A stretch of DNA of 57,372 bases. It comes from an uncultured Faecalibacterium sp. Its GTDB lineage: Bacteria; Bacillota; Clostridia; Oscillospirales; Ruminococcaceae. The stretch spans positions 1 to 57,372 of the forward strand of contig CAKSWG010000011.1 in assembly GCA_934511465.1 (NCBI GenBank), given 5' to 3'. The translations under genes and the position numbers were made by a program. Below, piece after piece: positions 49,841-57,372 of this stretch (its first letter is position 1; the number at the start of each line of letters is the position of its first letter). The notes under the pieces were generated by a model. It saw nothing but the letters and a program-made list of their open reading frames with translations. It was not told the origin of the DNA and made no database searches.

Positions 49841-50962
49841 ATGATCACGATTGACGAACTGAAGGTGCAGCTTGCCGATTACGGCAAGGCGGTCAAGGAC
49901 CTGGAAGAGGCTCTGGCCATCGATGCCTCCCGCAAGCGCGTGCAGGAGCTGGAGCACACCATGAGCCGTCCCGGCTTTTACGATGATGCCGACCTGAGCA
50001 AAAAGGTCTTTGATGAGGTGGGCGACCTGAAGGGCAAGCTGAGCCGCTTTGAAAAGCTGCAAGGCCTGTACGACGACGCCGAGACCATGCTGGAGATGCT
50101 GGACGAGGAATACGACCCCGCCATGATCCCCGAAGCCGAGGAAGCCGTGAACGCGGTGGGCAAGGCCGTGGATGAGTTGCAGCTCATGACCATGCTGAAC
50201 GGTGAGTACGACCACAGCAACGCCATCCTCACCTTCCACGCCGGCACCGGCGGCACCGAGGCGCAGGACTGGGCCGAGATGCTGTACCGCATGTACAACA
50301 AGTGGGCTGCTGCCCACGGCATGACCGTGGAGGTGCTGGACTATCAGGACGGCGACGAAGCCGGCATGAAGAGCGCTTCCATGATGGTGAAGGGCGCCAA
50401 TGCCTACGGCCTGCTCAAGAGCGAGAACGGCGTGCACCGTCTGGTGCGCGTGTCCCCCTTTGACGCCAACGCCCGCCGCCAGACCAGCTTTGCTTCGCTG
50501 GAAGTGATGCCCGAGCTGGACAACACCATTCAGGTGGATATCCGCCCGGAGGACATTGAGATGCAGGTGTACCGCTCCTCCGGTGCCGGCGGCCAGCACA
50601 TCAACAAGACCTCTTCTGCCGTGCGTCTGATCCACAAGCCCACCGGCATCGTGGTCAGCTGCCAGACCCAGCGCAGCCAGTTCCAGAACCGCGACTACGC
50701 CATGGAAATGCTGAAGGCAAAGCTGTATCAGATCGCAAAGCAGCAGCACATGGATAAGATCGAGGACATCAAGGGCGTGCAGAACGAGATCGCCTGGGGC
50801 CACCAGATCCGCAGTTATGTGTTCATGCCCTACACCATGGTCAAGGACCACCGCACCAACTACGAGACCGGCAATGTGGACGCCGTGATGGACGGCGATC
50901 TGGACGGCTTCATCTTTGCATACCTCAAGGCCGCCAGCCGCGGCGAATTGCAGGACACCTGA
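49841..50962 (+). CDS. prfB: Peptide chain release factor 2 (RF2)
   Basis: Terminates translation at UGA and UAA. The codon-recognition SPF tripeptide is at residues 205-207 (VRVSPFDANARRQTSF) and the catalytic GGQ at 250-252 (SSGAGGQHINKTSS). Length is 373 residues. The ORF is continuous from ATG 49841: where many bacteria have the CUUUGAC +1 frameshift site at codons 25-26, this gene reads in frame (EEALAIDAS), so the autoregulatory frameshift is absent. A family-C array follows the stop at once. Confidence 0.96.
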   Translation: MITIDELKVQLADYGKAVKDLEEALAIDASRKRVQELEHTMSRPGFYDDADLSKKVFDEVGDLKGKLSRFEKLQGLYDDAETMLEMLDEEYDPAMIPEAEEAVNAVGKAVDELQLMTMLNGEYDHSNAILTFHAGTGGTEAQDWAEMLYRMYNKWAAAHGMTVEVLDYQDGDEAGMKSASMMVKGANAYGLLKSENGVHRLVRVSPFDANARRQTSFASLEVMPELDNTIQVDIRPEDIEMQVYRSSGAGGQHINKTSSAVRLIHKPTGIVVSCQTQRSQFQNRDYAMEMLKAKLYQIAKQQHMDKIEDIKGVQNEIAWGHQIRSYVFMPYTMVKDHRTNYETGNVDAVMDGDLDGFIFAYLKAASRGELQDT

Positions 50963-50963
50963 T

Positions 50964-51038
50964 GAATGATGCACCTGCGGCATGATGTGCGTGCGCAATG
51001 ATGTTTGCTCCGCAAATGATGTGTGCCGCGGCACATGA
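50964..51038. repeat. Family C hairpin array, copy C3
   Basis: Starting one base after the prfB stop: ATGATGCACC-TGC-GGCATGATG, TGCGTGCGCA, ATGATGTTTGC-TCC-GCAAATGATG and GTGCC-GC-GGCAC. Perfect arms TTTGC/GCAAA and GTGCC/GGCAC replace TTTTGC/GCAAAA and TGCGC/GCGCA of C2. It is in the prfB 3' untranslated region, before the terminator. Confidence 0.8.
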
Positions 51039-51050
51039 AAGAAGAAACTT

Positions 51051-51081
51051 TAAGGCTCTCCCGTAAGGGGGAGCTTTTTTT
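51051..51081 (+). terminator. prfB terminator
   Basis: GCTCTCCC (51055-51062) pairs with GGGGGAGC (51067-51074), followed by seven T. Confidence 0.9.
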
Positions 51082-51093
51082 ATTGCCTTTTTA

Positions 51094-51885
51094 TCAGCGG
51101 TCTTCGGCGAAAGGCGCGTTTTGCAGCCAGTCGCTGCCGCTGGGTGTTTCGCGGTCTACACGGGTGCCTTTGGCCCGGCTCCCGCCGATGGGTGCGCGCC
51201 GCTGATAGTCCTGCGCGGTCTGGCATCTCAGCTCGGCGGCATCTTCCAGAGCCTTGCGCACATAGGCCCAGCTGTGCCCGCCAAGGTCCCCGCATTTGTG
51301 CAGCACGGCACATGTCACCTCGTCGCCAAGGCTCCGGGCGTAATCCGCCAGCTCTGCCTTACAGCGCGGCGCAAGCGTGCCGATGTTCGCTTCGTACTCC
51401 GTAAAAACAACAGAATGTTCGCTCGTCGGCGTCGTCCCGCCGGATGTTGATGGTAATTCTGGTTGTGATGGTATTGATGGTAGAGTTGTTGCCGTCTGCT
51501 TGCCGGGAGCCTGCCAGCCGTCTGCCAATTGCGTGTCAGCCGGTTTGCCGTTCAGTTTGTCAAGCCCTGTGATGCACATGTAATCATTCAACGTAATAAC
51601 GCTGTATTTTGGGGTGGTTCGGATCGCCACATAGCCGGTTTCTTTCAGGTGCTCCAGTGCTGTCCGGGCCTGATGGATGGACATTCCCGTCTGTGCAGAC
51701 AGATGTGCAACGCTGGTCACAATCTGGCCGGGCTGGATGGTGATGCCCTGCCACTGCTTGCGGCTCCAGTTTGCGGTGAGCAGCAGGTGAAAGTACAGCC
51801 GGGCGGTATTGGGTTCGGTGTACCATTCCCAGTCGGTCAATCCGCGCGGGAAGGCTACATAGCCGCGGCCAAGTTCAATGTCCAT
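51094..51885 (-). CDS. DnaD-domain replication-type protein, orphan
   Basis: The 263 residues have an N-terminal winged-helix-like region (GITIQPGQIVTSVAHLSAQTGMSIHQARTALEHLKETGYV), a Ser/Thr/Pro-rich linker and a DnaD-like C domain (YEANIGTLAPRCKAELADYARSLG...SWAYVRKALEDA). This architecture is common in phage and plasmid replication initiators as well as in stray chromosomal copies. ATG 51885 follows GGAGAAAC. No helicase loader, primase or phage gene is beside it, so it may be a leftover of an integrated element. Confidence 0.7.
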   Translation of the reverse strand: MDIELGRGYVAFPRGLTDWEWYTEPNTARLYFHLLLTANWSRKQWQGITIQPGQIVTSVAHLSAQTGMSIHQARTALEHLKETGYVAIRTTPKYSVITLNDYMCITGLDKLNGKPADTQLADGWQAPGKQTATTLPSIPSQPELPSTSGGTTPTSEHSVVFTEYEANIGTLAPRCKAELADYARSLGDEVTCAVLHKCGDLGGHSWAYVRKALEDAAELRCQTAQDYQRRAPIGGSRAKGTRVDRETPSGSDWLQNAPFAEDR

Positions 51886-52013
51886 AGTTTCTCCTTTTTA
51901 TGCCGATCGTGGTTTGCTTTGCAACCAGCATAACGCAGAGAAAGCAGGAGAAACAGTGTGTACTTTTTATCCACTGTTTTCTGTGGATGGCGGCACTTGA
52001 AAAAGTGTGAAAC

Positions 52014-52060
52014 AAAAAAGCACCCGTCCGCTCAAAACAAACGCAGACGGGTGTTTTTGC
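52014..52060. terminator. Bidirectional terminator-like hairpin
   Basis: AAAAAAG-CACCCGTC (52021-52028) pairs with GACGGGTG (52046-52053), then TTTTTG. It lies upstream of the DnaD gene, so it probably closes transcription from the repeat region, or is a leader hairpin. Confidence 0.65.
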
Positions 52061-52139
52061 TTGCATTTTTGCAAAAATCGCAATAGAAACTGCAACTGGC
52101 AGAAAGGAGGAAAACAGGGGCAAAACACAAAGAAAAGAT

Positions 52140-52824
52140 GAAAGTAAATGCTTCCTGCGCAGAGCGCAGTCGGGTATTTAAAGCTTAATGGCTTTTGCAA
52201 AAAGCATTGCCGCCGGATACGTTCTCTTTTGCGTGCCAAAAGAGAACCAGAAAGGACGGCGGTGCCCGCAGGGCATGAAAGCCCCAGTGGGGCTTTTAAG
52301 CCGCAGACCGGTTTGCGAAGCAAATGCCGCGTGTTCAGCGCGGCAAGGTCTCCGCTACTTTCGAGGCGCGGGAGGCGACGGGTTGCGGCTCCCTGCGTCT
52401 GCTTCGTGCCTTGGGCGGCACTCGCATCCTACAGGCCGCGGCCCCAACAGCTCCTCCCTGTTTCTGCCGCAGGCAGCGGTCGTCGCCGTTGCAAACTAGG
52501 GGCTACACGCCCCTAATAACCCCAAAGCAGAACTCGAAGCACAAAAAAGCTTGTAGCTGTGCCTTCGGCACTATCTCTGCGCTTTTTTCGCTTCTCGGAT
52601 TTAGAATCGCTTGCGCGACGAGCCATGCGGGCAACGGTGCATTTTACCTGCTGGCGCGGATGCTCCCATAGGGGAGCTAGCGACAGCAGATGCCGTTAAT
52701 CTCCACGACTCCTTCCCGTGAAAAAAGTAACTCCGGAAAATCCGCAGATTTTCCGGAGTTACAAATCATAAAAATATTATTACCTTAAATATGTCAGAGC
52801 GAAGCGGAGACAATTCTAAATCGT
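52140..52824. repeat. Family B element, copy B4 (right end clear, left end not seen)
   Basis: The right end reads ...H3 (CTCCCATAGGGGAG), H2 at 52727-52762 (36 nt, TGCG loop on minus), H1 and AAATCGT at 52824, three bases before the DUF1836 stop. The segment 52190-52365 is an inverted near-identical copy of the centre of B3, differing at about two or three positions. The left boundary is approximate because no inverted end is visible. No gene is supported inside. Confidence 0.65.
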
Positions 52825-52826
52825 CC

Positions 52827-53372
52827 TCATGCAAGGTCCGGCAGAATGGTATCCCAGAGATTTTCCTCCTGCCGCAGGGCGTTGAAGCAGCAGTCCAGAT
52901 ACATCTTGTTCGCCGCCGCAAGAATGGTGCTGCGCAGCAGCATCCGCTCGTCGTTCACCTCTGTGGGCAGCGGGGCAGCGGCCCGGCAGCCGAACACCAG
53001 CGGCAGGCAGGCTTCCAGCTCACAGCAGAAGGTGTTGTAGGCTTCCTCCGCAGAGTAGTGCTCTCGCTGCATTTTAAACAATGTATCGATGTTTTCCATG
53101 GAAAGCACCGTTTTGGAGACCACGATGTACAGCAACGATGCGATCTGCTCCCGGCCATATTTTTTGCGCACCGGATGCGGCAGAATGCCCTTTTTGACGT
53201 AGTTGCTCACCATGGAGGGGGTCAGCTCCACGCCGCAGAAGGTGCGGAAGCAGCCGTTCACATACTGCACAGTCTGGTCCAGATACAGCCCCACCTGCGG
53301 GAGTTCGGCATACCGGGGCAGGGCAAAACCGGCAGCGCAGGCCGCAACGCGGCGCTTGGTCTCAGTTTTCAT
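52827..53372 (-). CDS. DUF1836-family protein
   Basis: The 181 residues match DUF1836: ELPQVGLYLDQTVQYVNGCF, then LTPSMVSNYVKKGILPHPVRKKYGREQIASLL, which looks like a MerR-type winged helix (dimension: helix-turn-helix plus wing) and suggests DNA binding. A helical C-terminal part with several Cys follows. The role is unknown in the family. ATG 53372 lacks a strong SD. It is divergent from degV, so it could control that gene. Its stop lies 3 nt from family-B copy B4. Confidence 0.75.
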   Translation of the reverse strand: MKTETKRRVAACAAGFALPRYAELPQVGLYLDQTVQYVNGCFRTFCGVELTPSMVSNYVKKGILPHPVRKKYGREQIASLLYIVVSKTVLSMENIDTLFKMQREHYSAEEAYNTFCCELEACLPLVFGCRAAAPLPTEVNDERMLLRSTILAAANKMYLDCCFNALRQEENLWDTILPDLA

Positions 53373-53514
53373 AGCGGAATCTTCAAGGCTTGCCCGGCGG
53401 CAAAATGCACTGCGCCGGTGAGAGATCGGTCAACTTAACGATATCCAGTATAAACGATTTTGCGGGCAAGGTCAACCGGGTATCAAAAACTTTTTAAAGA
53501 ATATTTGAAATGCC

Positions 53515-53543
53515 TTGACAGGTTTTTGAAAAACTGATATGAT
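53515..53543 (+). promoter_or_regulatory. Strong promoter of degV
   Basis: TTGACA-17-TATGAT. The spacer contains the small palindrome GTTTTTGAAAAAC (53522-53534), a possible operator in the RNA-polymerase footprint. Confidence 0.85.
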
Positions 53544-53565
53544 AGTTGCAATGGACCGAAAACCC

Positions 53566-53597
53566 GGAGGGCAGTGCGCAAAAACAGCCTGTCCTCC
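53566..53597 (+). promoter_or_regulatory. Leader hairpin of degV
   Basis: GGAGGGCAG (53566-53574) pairs with CTGTCCTCC (53589-53597). The left arm is SD-like, and an 18-codon reading frame (ATG 53551 to TAG 53605) runs across the hairpin. It could be a leader peptide, although ATG 53551 itself has no SD. Confidence 0.35.
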
Positions 53598-53622
53598 TAC
53601 AATATAGCAGGAGTGGATGTAT

Positions 53623-54462
53623 ATGAAAACCAGGATCGTTGTGGATTCTTCCGCAAACCTTTATGCCATGCCGGGTGCCGACTTTGCCTGCGTGCCGCTG
53701 AAGATCGTCACCGACGAGCAGGAATACCGGGACGACGGCCATCTGGACGCCGTAGCCATGGCGGAAGCGCTGCGCACCTATAAAGGCAAAACCAGCACCT
53801 CCTGCCCCAATGTGGCGGACTGGCTGGCCGCCTACGAGGGGGCCGAGCAGCTGTTCGTCGTTACCATCACGGGCACGCTGTCCGGCAGTTACAATGCCGC
53901 GCTGCTGGCGGCGGAAGAGTACAAGGAGACCCGCCCGGATGCAAAGGTGTTCGTGCTGGACAGCCTTTCTGCCGGGCCGGAATGCCGCCTGCTGGCCGAA
54001 AAACTGCACACGCTGGTGGAAAGCGGCATGGAGTTCGACGCCATTTGCGAAGCCATTCAGGCCTACCGCCTGCACACACATCTGCTGTTCTCGCTGGAAT
54101 CGCTGGCAAACCTTGCCCGCAATGGCCGCGTGAAGCCCGCCGTGGCCGCCGTGGCGCGGATGCTGGGCATCCGGGTCATCGGTCAGGCCAGCGACAGCGG
54201 CGAGCTGGACGTGCTGTGCAAGACCCGCGGCGAGCACGGCGCGCTGGAGCGCATCGTGCTGGAGATGAAAGGCCGCGGCTTTGCCAGCGGCAAGGTGCAC
54301 ATTGCCCACTGCGGCAACCCGGAAGCCGCCAAGCGCCTGAAGCTGATGCTGCATGCGGTGTTTGAGGGTGCGCAGATCGACGTGAGCGAATGCGGCGGCC
54401 TGTGCAGCTATTATGCAGAGCTGGGCGGCCTGATGGTGGGCTACGAGGACGGAGAAGCATAA
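53623..54462 (+). CDS. DegV-family fatty-acid-binding protein
   Basis: The 279 residues have the DegV fold: N-terminal MKTRIVVDSSANL, CVPLKIVTDEQEYRDD, the fatty-acid carboxylate site TSTSCPNVADW, the loop TGTLSGSYNAALLA and the C-terminal domain with ISVSECGG-like IDVSECGGLCSYYAELGGLMVGY. In Firmicutes FakB members present exogenous fatty acids to the kinase FakA for phospholipid synthesis. No fakA is here, so the role as a binding protein is inferred. ATG 53623 has AGGAG at 9 nt; ATG 53617 is too near to the SD. Confidence 0.9.
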   Translation: MKTRIVVDSSANLYAMPGADFACVPLKIVTDEQEYRDDGHLDAVAMAEALRTYKGKTSTSCPNVADWLAAYEGAEQLFVVTITGTLSGSYNAALLAAEEYKETRPDAKVFVLDSLSAGPECRLLAEKLHTLVESGMEFDAICEAIQAYRLHTHLLFSLESLANLARNGRVKPAVAAVARMLGIRVIGQASDSGELDVLCKTRGEHGALERIVLEMKGRGFASGKVHIAHCGNPEAAKRLKLMLHAVFEGAQIDVSECGGLCSYYAELGGLMVGYEDGEA

Positions 54463-54476
54463 AACAAACAGCACAA

Positions 54477-54510
54477 GACCCGGCAGGCCATCGTCTGCCG
54501 GGTTTTGCAT
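54477..54510. terminator. Terminator between degV and the convergent lipoprotein gene
   Basis: ACCCGGCAG (54478-54486) pairs with CTGCCGGGT (54495-54503), followed by TTTGCATTTT. Confidence 0.8.
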
Positions 54511-54549
54511 TTTCTGTGGGTGTCAGCGGCGGCGCTCCGCCCAAAGCCG

Positions 54550-55575
54550 TTACTCTTCCGCAAAGGCTGCCAGCGCCGCCTTTTGCAGCTCCGTCACCGA
54601 GATGGTGCACAGCGCCGCAAGGTCGGCGTCCGAACCATCGTCCGGGATGGACGCCACTTCGGCACGGGTCCTGCCCTTGAGGTGATTGCACCAGCCCTCG
54701 CTGTGCTCGTACCACTCTTTGTCCAGACCGGACGCGCCGCGCATGCCGTAGCTGTCGCCCTGCTCCACCTTGGTCCTGACCGTTTCCGGTGCCGACACGG
54801 TGCCGTCCGCACTTACGGTAAGGGCAGGTTCGGCCACATCCGCCGCTGCACCGGTCACACGGCCATCGGCGTCCAGTGTCAGGGCCATCACCGTGATCTC
54901 CACCTGCGCGGTCACGTCCCGATCATCGGTAGCCGTCAGCTCCTTGGTGTCATTGCGCACCGCCACGCCCAGCACGGCACGGTCGCCGCGGGCCGAGCCC
55001 ACCGCCTTGGCGTTCTCGCAGGCACGCACCACAGCGTCACGGTAGCCGTCCACCGCAATGGTGCAGGTGGAAAGCAGGTCGGCGTCCTTCGGCCTGCCGT
55101 CGTCGTCGGTGGCAAGCTTCTTCACCTCGTCGGGCGTTTTGCCGGTGAGGTAATTGCCAAAGGCGTCTGCCTGCCCGGTCCAGCCTTTTTCCAGCGAGGA
55201 CACCGCCGCCAGCGGGTAATCATCGCCTTTCTGGCGCTTGGTACGGTAGTCTGTGGGCATGGTCACTTTGCCGGTGCCATCCCCCGTGACCGAGATCTCC
55301 ACCTCGTCCACCATCACGTCCGCCACTTTGCCCTCGGCGTCCAGCAGAACGGCTGCGGCGATGGTATTCACCTTGCCGGTGCGGTCCTCACCGGCGGCAT
55401 GGGTCACAATGCCAAGGCCGGTGCGCCACGCAGCGTTCTGGCCCGTCTGCGAACTGCCGCCGGTGCCCATGCTGCCAGATGGACCGGACGAGCCGGAGTC
55501 GGCCCTGCCGCAGGCAGTAAACAGCAGGGCCGCAGCCACCGTGCAGCCAAAGACCGTGCGAGATATCTTTTTCAT
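54550..55575 (-). CDS. Lipoprotein with two tandem copies of an unnamed domain
   Basis: A signal peptide with lipobox LLFTACGR (Cys22) is followed by a Gly/Ser-rich tether. Two homologous domains follow, about residues 65-190 and 220-341. Both have a strand-rich start (TIAAAVLLDAEGKVADVMVDE / ITVMALTLDADGRVTGAAADV), K..GD.Y......S.L...W...A....N.L.GKT..EV, and end in a TCTI(A/S)V...L/Y..A helix. I have seen this type of protein in gut Firmicutes without a function; an FMN-binding-like fold is possible but unproven. ATG 55575 has a weak site. Membrane anchored, outside the cell. Confidence 0.75.
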   Translation of the reverse strand: MKKISRTVFGCTVAAALLFTACGRADSGSSGPSGSMGTGGSSQTGQNAAWRTGLGIVTHAAGEDRTGKVNTIAAAVLLDAEGKVADVMVDEVEISVTGDGTGKVTMPTDYRTKRQKGDDYPLAAVSSLEKGWTGQADAFGNYLTGKTPDEVKKLATDDDGRPKDADLLSTCTIAVDGYRDAVVRACENAKAVGSARGDRAVLGVAVRNDTKELTATDDRDVTAQVEITVMALTLDADGRVTGAAADVAEPALTVSADGTVSAPETVRTKVEQGDSYGMRGASGLDKEWYEHSEGWCNHLKGRTRAEVASIPDDGSDADLAALCTISVTELQKAALAAFAEE

Positions 55576-55659
55576 GATACGATAAACGCTCCCTTCCCTG
55601 CCCCCGGTGCAGGGGCTTTGGGGCTAGTTTGCCCGGAGCGCGTGATTTTATGACGCATT

Positions 55660-56011
55660 ACAATTTGAAATTGTCTCCGCTGCCGCTCTGACAATATTTA
55701 ATGTATCATTATTTATAACTTTGTAAATTGGAAAAATCTGCGGATTTTTCCAATTTACTTTTTCACGAATGGAGGTCGTAAAGGCAACCGGCATATTGCT
55801 GCTGTCAGCCTGCGGCTGCCGCGCAGCAGATCACCTTATTCCGCCGCGCGAACGTTCCCGCAGGGAACCAGCGTCGGCAGATGCATTGTCCCGTTACAAT
55901 CCCTCCCGTGAAAAAGGGTTCCAGAAAAATCCGCAGATTTTTCTGGAACCCAAATATAAAAATATTTTTCCGCTAAAATGTCAGAGCGAAGCGGAGACAA
56001 TTCTAAATCGT
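55660..56011. repeat. Family B element, copy B5 (352 bp, compact, both ends complete)
   Basis: The ends ACAATTTGAAATTGTC and (reverse complement) ACGATTTAGAATTGTC are inverted repeats of about 110 bp. On both sides H1 (TTGTC/GACAA and TTGTC/GACAA), H2 (36 nt each: 55723-55758, arms GTAAATTGGAAAAATC and partner; 55916-55951, arms GGGTTCCAGAAAAATC and partner; TGCG loop) and H3 (CAGCCTGCGGCTG; GTTCCCGCAGGGAAC) occur in mirror order. No coding capacity. The right end lies 5 nt from the cls stop. Confidence 0.85.
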
Positions 56012-56016
56012 CTTTT

Positions 56017-57372
56017 TTACATCAACGGGCTCAGCAGGCGCAGCACGCTGTCCAGCACGGTGCCGGGCAGGCTGGTGCGGCAGTCCGTCACCTGCACCTC
56101 GCGGCACCGGGGCAGCGTGGCCTGTACATCGTCCCGCAAGGCGGCAACGGCGCTGCACTTTTGCAGCAGCACCCCGCACTCAAAGTGCAGAAACAGGCTG
56201 CGGTAATCCATGTTGATGCTGCCCACCACGGCGGTGGTGTCGTCGCTCACCCAGCACTTGGCGTGCAGAAAGCCGGGCGTATACTCAAAAATGCGCACGC
56301 CCGCCTGCAAAAGCGGCAGATAGTACGACCGGCTCAGCCGGAACACCAGCTTTTTGTCCGGGATGCCCGGCAGCACCAGCCGCACGTCCACCCCGCGCTT
56401 GGCAGCGTTTTTCAGCGCGTCCAGCATCTCCTCGCCCACGGCAAGGTAGGGCGTGTAGATATAGACATACTGCCGTGCCTGCGCAAGGATGTTCAGGTAC
56501 ACCGTCTCGGCCATGGGCTCCTCGTCCAGCGGGCTGTCCGCGTAGGGCTGCACAATGCCGTCATTGACCGGCGGCGCCGGCGGCACAGGCCGGAAGGCGC
56601 CGTAGTCGCTTTCCGTGGGGCGGAAGGCATTCCAGAAATCGAGGAACATCACGGTGAAATTCCACGCAGCATCGCCTTCTATGCGCAAAGCAGCGTCCTT
56701 CCAGTAGCCAAAGCGCTGCTCGGCGTTGATATACTCATCCGCCAGATTCACGCCGCCGGTGTAGGCCACCGTGCCGTCGATCACCACGATCTTGCGGTGG
56801 TCACGGTGGTTCATCACCAGCGAGAGCAGCGGCACCACCGGGTTGAAGGGGATGCACCGGATGCGCGCCCGCTCCATGCGCACGATAAAATCGGCCGGCA
56901 GGCCCAGCAGACTGCCGAAGTCGTCGTAGATCAGGCGCACATCCACGCCCTGCGCAGCCTTACGGCGCAAAATTTTCTCGATGCCATGCCACATATTCCC
57001 ATGGCTCACGATGAAAAATTCCAGAAAGACGCTTTTTTCCGCCTTTTCCAGATCGGCCAGCAGCTGCGGGTACATGGCCTCGCCGCAGGCAAAATACTGC
57101 GTGCGGGTGTTCTGCCATGCCGGGTACGGGCCGTACTTTGCCACATAGCGGCTCTGCCCCTGCCCGCCTGTGTCCAAGCCGTCCAGTATGCCCGGCACCT
57201 GCGCAAGGTCTTTTTTGTGGGCATCGTCCACCGCCTGCATTTTCAGGCGCAGGCGCTTGGCCGGGCGCTTGTTGCCAAAGGCCAGATACAGCGCCCCGCC
57301 CAGCAGCGGCAGAATGCCGATCAGTGCGATCCAGCCCACCTTGTAGGCGCTGTTTTCGTCCTTGCGCACAAG
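56017..57372 (-). CDS. cls: Cardiolipin synthase (phospholipase D superfamily), 5' end beyond the window
   Basis: Makes cardiolipin from phosphatidylglycerol at the membrane. The visible N terminus has a hydrophobic helix (GWIALIGILPLLGGALYLAFG), the second of the two anchors expected in Cls. The two catalytic HKD motifs are MNHRDHRKIVVIDG and FLHAKCWVSDDTTAVVGS. The frame is open to the window edge (a GTG at 57369 is inside it), so the true start is outside. The 452 residues seen are close to full length (about 480-510). Confidence 0.92.
   Translation of the reverse strand, partial: LVRKDENSAYKVGWIALIGILPLLGGALYLAFGNKRPAKRLRLKMQAVDDAHKKDLAQVPGILDGLDTGGQGQSRYVAKYGPYPAWQNTRTQYFACGEAMYPQLLADLEKAEKSVFLEFFIVSHGNMWHGIEKILRRKAAQGVDVRLIYDDFGSLLGLPADFIVRMERARIRCIPFNPVVPLLSLVMNHRDHRKIVVIDGTVAYTGGVNLADEYINAEQRFGYWKDAALRIEGDAAWNFTVMFLDFWNAFRPTESDYGAFRPVPPAPPVNDGIVQPYADSPLDEEPMAETVYLNILAQARQYVYIYTPYLAVGEEMLDALKNAAKRGVDVRLVLPGIPDKKLVFRLSRSYYLPLLQAGVRIFEYTPGFLHAKCWVSDDTTAVVGSINMDYRSLFLHFECGVLLQKCSAVAALRDDVQATLPRCREVQVTDCRTSLPGTVLDSVLRLLSPLM

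Overview
The window looks like chromosomal DNA of a GC-rich, anaerobic gut Firmicute of the Oscillospiraceae (Faecalibacterium-like). This is inferred from gene content and not confirmed by any search: PcrA, RecD2, MreB, a SpoVB/MurJ-type flippase, ThyX, OadB/OadG, Hcp, GdhA and GltBD, a PASTA-domain kinase relative, U32 and DUF1836 proteins, strong SD sites and sigma-A promoters of TTGACA-17-TATAAT type.

Layout. 1-400: possible end of an integrated element, then tRNA-Pro(GGG). 410-6150 (minus): uvrA, uvrB, radC. 6313-7933 (plus): pseudouridine synthase and a CAT-like acetyltransferase. 7985-13636 (minus): membrane protein, lysA, a membrane UDP-sugar 4,6-dehydratase and a lipid flippase. 13829-25962 (plus): Mrp/NBP35 ATPase, MntA-HepT, gdhA, a GNAT two-gene cassette, hcp, gltB and gltD. 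26186-29642 (minus): a DUF559 gene lying between repeats, a PASTA pseudokinase and a U32 protein. 29916-36204 (minus): pcrA, thyX, tmk, a GNAT-like gene and mltG. 36624-43626 (minus): oadG-oadB, mreB, recD2, MATE transporter. 43854-46642 (minus): a decayed Fic toxin with its antitoxin, and an amino-acid ABC transporter. 47522-57372: RING-finger membrane protein and galU, prfB, a DnaD-domain gene, DUF1836, degV, a two-domain lipoprotein and a cardiolipin synthase cut by the window edge.

Functional themes. Nitrogen assimilation is concentrated here (GdhA plus GltBD). The gltB leader is a good fit to an ANTAR two-hairpin antitermination element, and the gdhA leader is a structured RNA ending in a terminator. 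DNA repair and replication is a second theme (UvrAB, RadC, PcrA, RecD2, ThyX and Tmk for dTTP). Cell envelope is a third (MltG, MreB, flippase, dehydratase, GalU, Cls).

The most unusual content lies between genes. Three families of interspersed palindromic repeats occur. Family A is a CTCCCTC-type inverted element, family B has terminal inverted repeats with a fixed 36-nt hairpin, and family C is an array of small hairpins separated by ATGATG. Within each family the stems change sequence but stay paired, and many copies end within a few bases of a stop codon. They look like mobile or spreading structured elements that also act as transcription terminators. One family-A copy or pair brackets a DUF559 endonuclease-like gene.
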